NCBI GenBank assembly: GCA_949751835.1
Contig: CATKHK010000067.1
Span: forward strand, 1-64,000
Source of the DNA: Blepharisma japonicum
Lineage: Eukaryota; Ciliophora; Heterotrichea; Heterotrichida; Blepharismidae
Length of the DNA stretch: 64,000 nucleotides
Reading direction: 5' to 3'
The position numbers were made by a program, and so were the translations under genes. Positions 1 to 9,251 of this stretch are shown in pieces (within the stretch, counting starts at the first letter, position 1; every line of letters starts with the position of its first letter). The notes under the pieces were generated by a model that worked only from the letters and a program-made list of their open reading frames with translations, was not told the DNA's origin and searched no databases.

Positions 1-1281
1 TGAGTTTATAGTCAACAAAACTTTAAGCCTAGGCATTACAATTCCACAAACATCTACAATGAATGCAACTATTTGCCAAATTCAACTCAAAAAAGAAAGG
101 GAAAAAAATGAACAGCTTGAAAAGGAGTTATTTGAATATAGAAAAGAGAACATAGCTCAAAAAAATGAAATTGAGTGACTTAGAACAGAAATAGCTCGCT
201 TAAAAGGAATAATAAATGAGAATAAAAAAAGCTGCAAAAATCTCGAAAACTTAAAGAAGAAATAAACTCAAAAATGGAAAATGAGATGGATCAAATTCAT
301 TCTCAAATAATCAATCTAAATCAAGATCTCAAAAAAATCGATGAGATTATAAAGCCTCAAAGTCTACTTCAAGAATTAAGAGTCAAGAAATTAGAAATTT
401 AAATAAACCAAATGACCCAGAATTAGAAAAAGAATTTAGGGAAAATTGTTTAATCTACCAAAGCCATACCTGCATTAACAACCCACTTATTCAGCAAGCA
501 TATCAAGATTATAACCTTACTTACCTTCAAAAAACATCACTTTATAGTATTCAAAAAGTTAATGACAAAACTAATTTGTTTATTTATGATACAGAAAGAG
601 AAAGTAGAGAAAGTCAGAGTGTTAGAGACTCCTGAATCATTAGACCTTGGCACATGCATGGCTCAACTGCCTGGCGGCAATTTATTTTGTTTTGGTAGAA
701 GCTCTGTTTCTGGCATTTGCTTGATAATTGACGAGAATTATAGAATTCAACATCTGTCATCTGGAACTCCATGCTATTTTTCATCATCTATCTATTTCAA
801 TAATAGTGTTTATTGCTTTGGAGGATGTAATAAACATGAATTAACTCTATCAGAGAGATTTGATTTGAATGAAAAGCAATGGATTAAGTTAAAGCCACTG
901 CCGCAAGCTGATTGCAGCTGCACAAATATAATAGTTAATGGAAATATTTTGATTTCTGGATACCATAATAAAAATCTTTTGCGATATTCAATTGCTAGCA
1001 ACACTTTCGTGACAATTCCTTATGATTTTGTCATTCAGAAAGACAAAATCTTAATAAATTCAGAGAGATTATATTTAATTGAATGTGGACGTAATGGATC
1101 AGTTTATGAAAGTGAAGTTTCAAATGACTATGTCTGGAGAAGGATTGGAGATTCAATAATACCTGATTTTCATCAAGTATATCTCATATATAACAAAGGA
1201 GCAATAAACATTGCACATCGTTATCGTGATAAAATTACATACTTCAAGTTTAATTTGAAAGAAAAGACATTTTTAGAGTAG
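1..1281 (+). pseudogene. Decayed coiled-coil / kelch-like gene, 5' end outside window
   Basis: Coding-like sequence runs from the left edge to a TAG at 1279-1281 but shifts frame at least three times (near 255, 400 and 590), so it is not one open frame. The first 85 or so codons are a charged coiled coil. The middle carries a linker (QQAYQDYNLTYLQKTSLYS) that is also found in the intact kelch gene at 13,633-14,847. The 3' part (562-1281, 239 codons open) has kelch-like motifs such as VYCFGG followed by a W-x-KLKPLP strand, collinear with that gene. No zinc finger is visible; it may lie outside the window. Seen: frame breaks and similarity. Inferred: an inactive paralogue of the 13.6-kb gene. 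Confidence 0.6.
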
Positions 1282-1692
1282 CTAGTTTAAAATAAGTGGC
1301 TTAATGCATAGTTCTCTTTTAATACTCTTTGGCTATTAATTTTAAAAATTATATCATTGATCAATATAATTTATATAGTCATACACTTATTTAGCTAAAG
1401 ATAGGGCTGCAAATGTCCATAGAATATTATTAATAGATCTGCCGTTTGAAATTGACAATTTTCTCTCGCCCAATTACTCAACTTAAATCATCTTGTTAAT
1501 TCCAATAATTTTTGACGATATATTTTAGGCTTTGCAAAATGTTCATTGGTCTTATAAGCATTGATTTTGAAATGTAAATTTTATGAAAAATAATCACTTG
1601 TATTATAAACATAATTTTATAATTAAATAATTATAGAAATCTATGAATGAGAAGCTATTTTCAAAATTTTTAGAATTTCCTCAAATCCACTT
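1282..1692. other. Intergenic, no gene seen
   Basis: AT-rich spacer after the kelch-like pseudogene. I found no open frame of useful length, tRNA-like fold or repeat in it. Confidence 0.5.
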
Positions 1693-1833
1693 TTAGGTGA
1701 TTTTTGATTGCAGATTCCCAATCTGAGCATTTTCCTCTGATAAAGCCTCCGATCTAGAAATTTTAGCAGGGTTCTTCTCTCCGCGGTATGCGGATGCTAT
1801 GTAGTTAATTAGACAAATTCAAGAGTTGCTCAT
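1693..1833 (-). CDS. Small hypothetical ORF, 46 aa
   Basis: An ATG-to-TAA frame of 46 codons on the minus strand inside an otherwise non-coding spacer, with one TGA read as Trp (start MSNSWICL). The bases inside it are less AT-rich than the spacer around it, including a GC-rich patch (ccgcggtatgcgg on the plus strand). I recognise no family. It could be a real micro-protein, a fragment of a former gene, or chance. Confidence 0.2.
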
Positions 1834-2012
1834 TGCTTTCTTATTAATTATTATAGAGTGATTGATAGTTGTTGCATGAAGATATAATCCTTTTTTGCAT
1901 TTGAGCAATACAATTTATTACGATCATGACGCGTTAAAAATCAAGCTAGCTTGCTTAATTTTCAATGAAATTCAGACATATAACTCAATAGCGTAATAAA
2001 GCCAGTAATAAA

Positions 2013-2295
2013 TTGGCCCAATCAAGATTTCGTAGGTCAGGCTCTAATTATCAAAGAGTAAGAGCTAAAACATCTGAGATTTTAAACAGAGCCAATAATA
2101 ACCTGAAACAAAGCAAGATTTTAGAAGAATATGGAATTTATATGAAAGTCAAAATTCTGTTTCTGATTTGCCATGACCCAAGTATATCAAGAATATGTCA
2201 AAGCCTATCATCAAATATTATCTCTTTATCTTATCGATAGATCAGACAAGACAACTAATTTGATTATTTATGACGCTGAAAGTGAAAGAGAATAG
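2013..2295 (+). pseudogene. Fragment of the zinc-finger/kelch gene family
   Basis: Two overlapping frames carry coding-like sequence. The second (about 2175-2295, ending in TAG) reads QVYQEYVKAYHQILSLYL and then NLIIYDAESERE, matching the linker of the kelch-like gene at 13.6 kb and of the pseudogene at 1-1281. There is no ATG at the 5' end and the frame shifts between the halves. It is best read as a broken remnant left by tandem duplication in this cluster. Confidence 0.45.
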
Positions 2296-2518
2296 TTGAA
2301 AGACTGAAATAAAAATCACATAAAAATTGAAAAAATAATATTCTCATTTTAATAACAAAAACATATAAAAAAATGCATGAAATGAGCTTTTAATTACTAA
2401 AAATCAAGCCAATAAATGCTTATGAATCTTAAAAACTGAATTAATTTTAACTAGCTTTAGTATATTAAAAGCTTAGAACTAAAATTTAATTATAATAAGA
2501 CAGCATTATAATAATTAT

Positions 2519-4381
2519 ATGGAGCTTATGCAATGTTTCGAGCAAGGGTGCAAGCGTGAGGTTATATATGCATGCCCATGCGACTCTCCTAAAATTTTAT
2601 CCTGTGAAAAGCATTTTGGAAAGCATTTGACCCAGCCTGATAAGGCTCATGATTTTGAGAGAATTTTTGTAGAGCCATGCAAAGGGACAAAAGAAGCGAT
2701 TCTTGGATTTTTTACAAAAGAGCAGTCAAAAAATAGCAAGCTGAAGGAAAAGATTCTGGCATCCTTTAGTCAACGCTTGATTGAATCAGGGAGCGACATT
2801 AAACTTTTAAACGATTTGGATTCAGGTTCAGCTGAGCTAAGCAATTATTTTACAAAGATTTCTCAAATTCAAAAATTATCAAAATCAGAGCAAGATCCTA
2901 TTATAGGGCTACTGAGTTTACAGCCTGATGAAGCTATTGAGAAATTAAGAAGCATTATCCCAGCTAATCGAAAATTGTACAGCAGTTCAAGATTATTTTG
3001 TGAGCTCAACGAAAAAGTTGAAAAAATGATTGGGCATTTTATCGAAGACAAATTTGAAACTTATTTAAATGCAAGACTCTCTAGTATAGAAAATACTCTT
3101 GAAGAGTACAATAAATCTACCAATTCAAGCAATAACAAACTTGAAGAAATAAGTAAAAGATTTTCTAACATAGAAAATAATTTTGAAAAGCACAATAAAG
3201 CTATTGATTCAAACAATGACAAATTTGAATCTTTAAGTAGAAGATTTTCTAGCATAGAAAATACCCTTGAAGAACACAATAAAGATACAAATTCAAGCAA
3301 TAACAAATTTGAAGAAATAAGTAAAAGATTTTCTAACGTAGAAAATAATTTTGAGAAGCACAATAAAGCTATTAATTCAAACAATGACAAATTTGAAGAA
3401 GTAAGTAAAAGATTTTTTAGCATAGAAAATGCCCTTGAAGAGCACAATAAAGATACAAATTCAAGCAACGAAAAATTTGATATTTTAAATACAAGATTCT
3501 CTAATATAGAAAATACTCTTGAAGAGTTCAATAAATATACCAATTCAAGCAATAACAAATTTGAAGAAATAAGTAAAAGATTTTCTAACATAAAAAATAT
3601 TTTTGAAGGCAACAATAAAGCTATTAATTCAAACAATGACAAATTTGAATCTTTAAGTAGAAGATTTTTTAGTATAGAAACTACCCTTGAAGAGTTCAAT
3701 AAGTCTACAAATTCAAGCAATAACAAATTTGAAGATTTAAGTAAAAGATTTTCTAACATAGAAAATACTCTTGAAGGATACAATAAAGCTATCAATTCAA
3801 GCAATGACAAATTTGAAGATATAAATAAAAGATTGTCTAACTTAGAAAATACTCTTGAAGAGCATAATAAATCTACTAATTCAAACAATAACAGATTTGA
3901 AGATTTAACTAGAAGATTTTCTAGCATAGAAACTACCCTTGAAGAATACAATAAAGCTACAAATTCAAGCAATAACAAATTTGAAGCTTTAAATAAAAGA
4001 TTCTCTAATATAGAAAATACTCTTGAAGAGCAAAATAAAGTTATCAATTCAAATAATGAAGAGCATAAAAAGATTATTGAATCAACGGGTAATGAATTTG
4101 CAAAAATAGCTAAAGTAACCGAAGAAATTAATCAAAATATAAGTGTACTAGAGGAAGAAAATTTAGATAAAGAGCTTAAGCAAGGGTTAATCAAGTATGA
4201 TATTGAAGATCCTCGAGATATTGAAGAAATAATAGACGAAAAAAAAGAAAATATTATGTTTTATCGTTGAAGGAAGAAATTAGAAGATATGAGAATTGAA
4301 GAAAATAAAGTTGCTGAGTTGGAAAAGCTTCATTCCATTTATATAAAGCTTAGATCAAAATCTATGATAGTTAGATCCTAA
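2519..4381 (+). CDS. B-box-like zinc finger protein with 12 x 28-aa coiled-coil repeats
   Basis: 620 aa when TGA 4268-4270 is read as Trp, ending at TAA 4379-4381. Residues 6-44 hold a B-box-like Zn ligand set (Cys6, 11, 19, 21, 29, His32, 36, 44), followed by the family signature EPCKGTKEAIL and a helical region to about residue 185. Then come 12 tandem units of 28 residues (four heptads each), predicted to form a long coiled coil, and an acidic helical tail. Units alternate between an LEEHNKDTNSSN type and an FEKHNKAINSNN type, so the larger period is 56 aa. The same finger opens the genes at 4714, 6937 and 13,633. B-boxes mediate protein contacts and oligomerisation in TRIM-like proteins; a scaffold role here is inference. 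Start chosen because the finger begins six residues in and the 5' flank resembles that of the 13,633 gene. Confidence 0.85.
3077..4084 (+). repeat. 12 tandem 84-bp units encoding a 28-aa coiled-coil repeat
   Basis: In-frame tandem array inside the 2519-4381 gene. Each unit reads roughly FSNIENTLEEYNKSTNSSN followed by NKFEEISKR. Alternate units resemble each other more than neighbours do in the first half, which points to expansion by 168-bp duplications. No unit has a stop or frameshift. Confidence 0.85.
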
Positions 4382-4421
4382 AAGAAATTGGTAATAATAA
4401 AAAATAGTATATGTTGAAGAA

Positions 4422-4610
4422 ATGATTAATGACATTTCAACGATGTCCTTTTGAATAGAAAAATTTCTTACCAGTTCATTGTGCTTTGCCTATTATAAAT
4501 TCTATGATTTTGACCACTCATTAGATATTCACACAAAAATTGCGAATATTGATCCAAATTTCGAGTTTGCCTATTTAATCACTTATTTAAATCAAAGTCC
4601 TAAGATTTAA
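4422..4610 (+). pseudogene. TPR-family remnant (62-codon frame)
   Basis: A short frame (ATG 4422, one TGA read as Trp, TAA 4608-4610) between the coiled-coil and TPR members. It contains FAYYKFYDFDHSLDIHTKI followed by ANIDPNFEFAY, which has the spacing of a degenerate TPR helix pair ending in the usual I-D-P turn. It lacks the zinc finger and full repeats. Likely the tail of a former TPR paralogue; a small functional protein cannot be excluded. Confidence 0.35.
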
Positions 4611-4674
4611 CTTTAAAATAAATAGAAGAGTGATTCTAAATATGCTTTAAAGCTTATATCATAAGCCTTTCCTC

Positions 4675-4713
4675 TTAGGAGTCTAAATTAATGGAAAATA
4701 TAATCCTAAGAAT
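4675..4713 (+). promoter_or_regulatory. Conserved 39-bp 5' flank of TPR gene
   Basis: The 39 bp directly before the ATG at 4714 (starting TTAGGAGTCTAAAT, ending AAGAAT) match the 39 bp before the ATG at 6937 with about six differences. This is the probable promoter/5' UTR copied together with the gene. Conservation could be recent duplication rather than function. Confidence 0.4.
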
Positions 4714-6387
4714 ATGAGCACCATAAGATGCTATCGGTCAAAATGTGACCGAGAAGTTGAATTTTCATGCAAGTGCACTTCTCCAGATACGTATTCTTGC
4801 AAGAAGCACTATGGAAACCATTGCATATCTAGTAAAGGACCTCATAATCCCATCTCATTATTTTATAAGCCTGTTGAAGGCACAAAAGAAGCGATCCTTA
4901 GCTTTCTTGAAGAAGAAAAATCAAAAATTGAAGAAACAAAAGTAAATATAATCGCTTCTTTTTCTCAAACTCTTTGCCGTTATCAAAATATCCTTGAACA
5001 AGTTTTAAAAGAAATTGACTCTTATTCTACTAAAATTGGCAATTATGCTGAAAAAATCTGGATAACACAAAATCTATCAAGATTAGAGAAAGATCCATCT
5101 TTAAATTTGTTATCTTTACAATCAAATGAAGCTATTGATAAAGTTAGAGCAATTTTTATAGCAAGATCAAATAATAACATTAAATTATTTTGCGATATAG
5201 AAAGACAAATTGATTCAATTATCAAGAGCTTCGATGAAGAAAAGTCCAAATTTATTTCAAATGAAATGCAAATTGAATTAAAAAACAATCTTAAAGAGGG
5301 AATGAATTTTAAGAATGAACAGGAAAATTTGCAGCTAGCACTAGACGAGTGTAAAGAAGCTCTCAGAATTGATCCAAATAATGCTGATGCATACAATAAC
5401 ATAGGAGTAATCTTCTATAATGAAAAGAGATATGAAGAAGCAGTAAAACCTTACAACGATGCAATTAGAATCAATCCAAATTCTGCAATTTATTATAGAA
5501 ATAAAGCAGATGCTCTAAAAAAGTTAGGCAGAAAAGAAGAAGCTATAGAATGCTATAAAGAAGTTCTCAGAATTGAACCAAATGATGATTTTGCATACTT
5601 TTGCATAGGAAATATCTTTGCAAATGAAAAGAGATATGAAGAAGCAGAAAAACATTACAACGAGGCAATTAAAATCAATCCACATGATGCACGCTATTAT
5701 TATAATAAAGGAGTTGCTCTTAGTGAGTTAGGCAGAAGAGAAGAAGTTATGGAATACTATAAAGAAGCTATCAGAATTGATCCAAATTATGCTGATGCAT
5801 ACAATAACATAGCAAGTATTTTATATAATGAAAAGAGATACGAAGAAGTAGTAAAATATTGCAACAATGCAATTAGAATCAATCCAAACTCTGCACTTTA
5901 TTATACAAATAAAGGAGAAGCTCTCAGAGAGTTAGGCAGAAGAGAAGAAGCTACAGAATGCTATAAAGAAGCTATCAGAATTGATCCAAATGATGTTAAG
6001 GCACACATAAACATAGGAATTATCTTTGCAAATGAAAAGAGTTATGAAGATGCAGTAAAACATTACAACGAGGCAATTAGAATCAATCCAAATAATGGAT
6101 TTTTTTATACAAATAAAGGATTAGCTCTATATGAGTTAGGCAGAAGAGAAGAAGCTATGGAATGTTTAGAAGAAGCTATCAGAAATGATCCAAATCATGC
6201 TGATTCATACTTTTGCATAGGATTTATGCTTCAAAATGTACAGAGATATGAAGAAGCAGTAAAACATTACAACGAGGCAATTAGACTCGATCCAAATAAA
6301 CTAATTTATTATAGAGCTAAAGGAAATGCTCTGGAGAAGTTAGGTAGAAGAGAAGAAGCTATGGAATGCTTTAACAGAATTAAATAA
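4714..6387 (+). CDS. B-box-like zinc finger + 10 TPR protein
   Basis: 557 aa, TAA stop. The N-terminal finger has Cys6, 11, 19, 21, 29 and His32, 36, 44, then the family signature EGTKEAILSFL. A helical linker spans about 70-200, and about ten 34-residue TPRs fill 215-557, preceded by a half repeat. TPRs come in two alternating types: one with NEKRYEEAVK and RINPNS, one with ELGRREEAMECYKEAIRIDPN, giving a 68-aa composite unit. TPR solenoids bind peptides or partner proteins; with a B-box-like finger this suggests an adaptor, but the partner is unknown. The paralogue at 6937 is in the same orientation with homologous 5' and 3' flanks, so whole-gene tandem duplication is clear. Confidence 0.88.
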   Translation: MSTIRCYRSKCDREVEFSCKCTSPDTYSCKKHYGNHCISSKGPHNPISLFYKPVEGTKEAILSFLEEEKSKIEETKVNIIASFSQTLCRYQNILEQVLKEIDSYSTKIGNYAEKIWITQNLSRLEKDPSLNLLSLQSNEAIDKVRAIFIARSNNNIKLFCDIERQIDSIIKSFDEEKSKFISNEMQIELKNNLKEGMNFKNEQENLQLALDECKEALRIDPNNADAYNNIGVIFYNEKRYEEAVKPYNDAIRINPNSAIYYRNKADALKKLGRKEEAIECYKEVLRIEPNDDFAYFCIGNIFANEKRYEEAEKHYNEAIKINPHDARYYYNKGVALSELGRREEVMEYYKEAIRIDPNYADAYNNIASILYNEKRYEEVVKYCNNAIRINPNSALYYTNKGEALRELGRREEATECYKEAIRIDPNDVKAHINIGIIFANEKSYEDAVKHYNEAIRINPNNGFFYTNKGLALYELGRREEAMECLEEAIRNDPNHADSYFCIGFMLQNVQRYEEAVKHYNEAIRLDPNKLIYYRAKGNALEKLGRREEAMECFNRIK

Positions 6388-6897
6388 TTATAAATTGTTT
6401 AATCTTATAAATAATAAAATATATTTTTATAGATTCCTTATATTTGTTATATTATATAGATTTATTAAAATTTAACAGTTAAAGCTACAAACTTTAAATA
6501 AATTTAAAATACATTAAAAATAATATTTTGCTTTGATAAAGAATTTAAAATAAGCCTTTTGCATCATGCATAAGGCACCGATAATCTGAATTGACAGTTG
6601 TATATGTTTTAAAAGCCTTTTAAACCCTGCTGACCTTAATCTCCATTCAATTTAGTTTCACTTATAGCAATCCTACACATAATATGGGTGATTTTACCTG
6701 GTGTTGACTTATCAGATTGCTACATATGTAAAAGAAATTTCATTAGATGCAAAAAATTAAATCTCCTCAGCTAAGGGAATAAAATGAATTAATAGTTAAG
6801 CTAAATTTTCTTTAGTTAATCATCACTTTTTAAATTTAATTAAACTTGTAATAACTATTACAGGATTTCGTGCAATCTGAAGTCCAATATAATTGAC
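6388..6897. other. Intergenic spacer, homologous to other TPR 3' flanks
   Basis: No gene seen. The first 120 bp (AATAATAAAATATATxTTTTTAGAT and onward) resemble the sequence after the TPR gene ending at 8412, so it is part of the duplicated unit. The rest is AT-rich with no usable frame. Confidence 0.5.
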
Positions 6898-6936
6898 TTA
6901 GGAGTCTAAATTTAACGAAAATATAATTGTAAGAAT
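6898..6936 (+). promoter_or_regulatory. Conserved 39-bp 5' flank of TPR gene
   Basis: Counterpart of 4675-4713: same length, same start (TTAGGAGTCTAAAT) and same AAGAAT directly before the ATG. Probable promoter/5' UTR or simply a duplication footprint. Confidence 0.4.
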
Positions 6937-8412
6937 ATGAGCACCATCAAATGCGATTGGGCAAAATGCGACCGAAAAGTTGAGTTTTCATGCAACTGCG
7001 CTTCCATTAATAAGTATTTTTGCAGAGAACACTGTGGGACTCATTGCATAACTAGTAAAGGACCTCATGATCCCATCTCATTATTATATGAGCTTGTTGA
7101 AGGCACAAAAGAAGCGATCCTTAGCTTTCTTGCAGAAGAAAAATTAAAAATTGAGCAAATAAAAGCAAATCTCATTGCTTCTTTTTCTCAAACTATTTGT
7201 AGTTATGAAAAAATATTTGAACGAGTTTTTAAAGAAATCGATTTTGATTCTACAAAAATTGGCAATTATATAGAAAAAATCTGGAAAACTCAAAATCTAT
7301 CTAGATTGGAGATAGATTCGGCTTTAAATTTGTTAGCTTTGCAATCAAATGATGCTCTTGATAAAGCTAGAGTAATTTTTACAGCAAGAGCAAATAAGAG
7401 CATTGAATTATTTTGTGATATAGGAAGACAAATTGATATAATTATCAAGAGCTTCTATGAAGAAAAGTCCAAATTTATTTCAGATGAAATGCATTTTGAA
7501 CTGAAAAACAATCTTGAAGAGAGCATTAACTTTGAGAATAGACGAGAAAAGTTACAGCCAGCACTAGCCAAGTGTAAAGAAGCTCTCAGAATTGATCCAA
7601 ATGATGCTGATGTATACAATGGCCAAGGAGATATTTTCTATAATGAAAAGAGATATGAAGAAGCAGTAAAACATTACAACGATGCAATTAGAATCAATCC
7701 AAACTCTGCACTTTATTATACAAATAAAGGAGATGCTCTATATGAGTTAGACAGAAGAGAAGAAGCTATGGAATGCTATAAAGAAGCTATCAGAATTGAT
7801 CCAAATGATGCTGATGCATACAATAACATAGGAATTATCTTGAAAAATGAAAAGAGATATGAAGAAGCAGTAAAATATTACAACGAGGCAATTAGAATCA
7901 ATCCAAACTCTGCACTTTATAATAGAAATAAAGGAGTTGCTCTAAATGAGTTAGGCAGAAGAGAAGAAGCTATGGAATGCTATAAAGAAGTAATCAGAAT
8001 TGATCCAAAATATGCTGATGTATACAATAGCATAGGAAATGTCTTCTATAATGAAAAGAGATATGAAAAAGCAGTAAAACATTACAACGATGCAATTAGA
8101 ATCAATCCAAACTCTGCACGTTATTATTATAATAAAGGAAATGCTCTTAGAGAGTTAGGCAGAAGAGAAGAAGCTATGGAATGCTATAAAGAAGTAATCA
8201 GAATTGATCCAAATAATGCTAATGCATACTTGGGCATAGGAAATATCTTATATGATGAAAAGAGATATGAACAAGCAGTCAAACATTACAACGATGCCAT
8301 TAGAATCAATCCGAACTCTGCACTATATTATAAAAATAAAGGAAAGACTCTAAATGCGCTAGGCAGATGAGAAGAAGCTATGGAATGCTTTAACAGAGCT
8401 AAAATATTATAA
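6937..8412 (+). CDS. B-box-like zinc finger + 8 TPR protein
   Basis: 491 aa. TGA 8368-8370 is read as Trp, where its paralogues have Arg in the GRREEAMEC motif; the frame then continues to FNRAKIL and TAA 8410-8412, matching the C-terminus of the 4714 paralogue. The finger has the same eight ligands at the same positions (Cys6, 11, 19, 21, 29; His32, 36, 44). About eight TPRs alternate in the same 68-aa pairing. It differs from its upstream paralogue mainly in repeat number. Adaptor role inferred as for that gene. Confidence 0.87.
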
Positions 8413-9035
8413 AATGCATAATCTAACAATAATAAAATATATCTTTTTAGATCTCGATTTATTATATATATAGTTTTATTAAAGCTAGCTGTTAAAGAAA
8501 CAAACTTTACTTTAAAAAAAGATTGAAAGAAATGAATCTGTTTATAAAAATAGAGCGAAGAATAAGCTAACCCTTTGAAATGAACTTAAATAACTTTTAA
8601 TCCTAGATGATGCCCATTAATCTGCAGGTAAAGTAGCTATTGCGATATAGACCTAACATTTCAAGGATAATAGATTGGAGAAATTCTTTAAATCAATGAT
8701 GAAATGAAAAATTGCTGAAATAGGCTTAAATGATTAAGATATGTTTAAGTGATTAAAATAATACTGAACAATATAAATTAATTTTGAATAATAAACTATT
8801 TTCCTTATTTTATGCTCATCTTTAGCTCTAATGTCTAGATGGCGTTTTCATTTAAATTCCAAAGTTAAACCAAGAGTTCGAACAATCATACTCTTGTCAA
8901 ATTTACAGTTCTAGCTGGGATTTTCATTTTAAACAAAGCTGGCCAAATTTCGTTCTCGAAACTTATTCAAAAGTGTTATTATTTGGCATTTAATTTGATC
9001 GCTAACTCAAACTATTTGTAATTATCAAAATATAT
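8413..9035. other. Intergenic spacer with homologous 3' flank and decayed 5' gene sequence
   Basis: 8525-8655 is clearly similar to 10,910-11,030 downstream of the next TPR gene (shared GAAAGAAATGAATCT, TATAAAAATAGAGC and CAGGTAAAG), so 3' flanks were copied with the genes. From about 8990 the sequence is a decayed copy of the SFSQTIC region that follows the finger in intact paralogues. Confidence 0.5.
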
Positions 9036-9251
9036 TTGAACAAATTGGAAAAAAACGACTCTGATTCTAGTTATGTAGAAAAAATCTGGATAACACAAAA
9101 TCTATCTAGATTGAAGATAGATCCGGCTTTAAATTTTTTAGCTTTGCAATCAAATGATGCTCTTGATAAAGCTAGAGTAATTTTTAAAGCAAGAGCAAAT
9201 AAGAGCATTGAATTATTTTGTGATATAAGAAGACAAATTAATATAATTATA

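Noticed and set aside
1740-1800. GC-rich ccgcgg patch as part of a tRNA or snRNA
   Set aside because: No cloverleaf or T-arm consensus could be built around it.
3061-4047. Long minus-strand open frame (328 codons) opposite the coiled-coil repeats
   Set aside because: It mirrors the repeat array on the other strand, has Leu/Ser-rich low-complexity content, and lacks any domain.
8860-8925. gttcgaa string as a tRNA T-loop
   Set aside because: No matching acceptor or anticodon stems within 90 bp.
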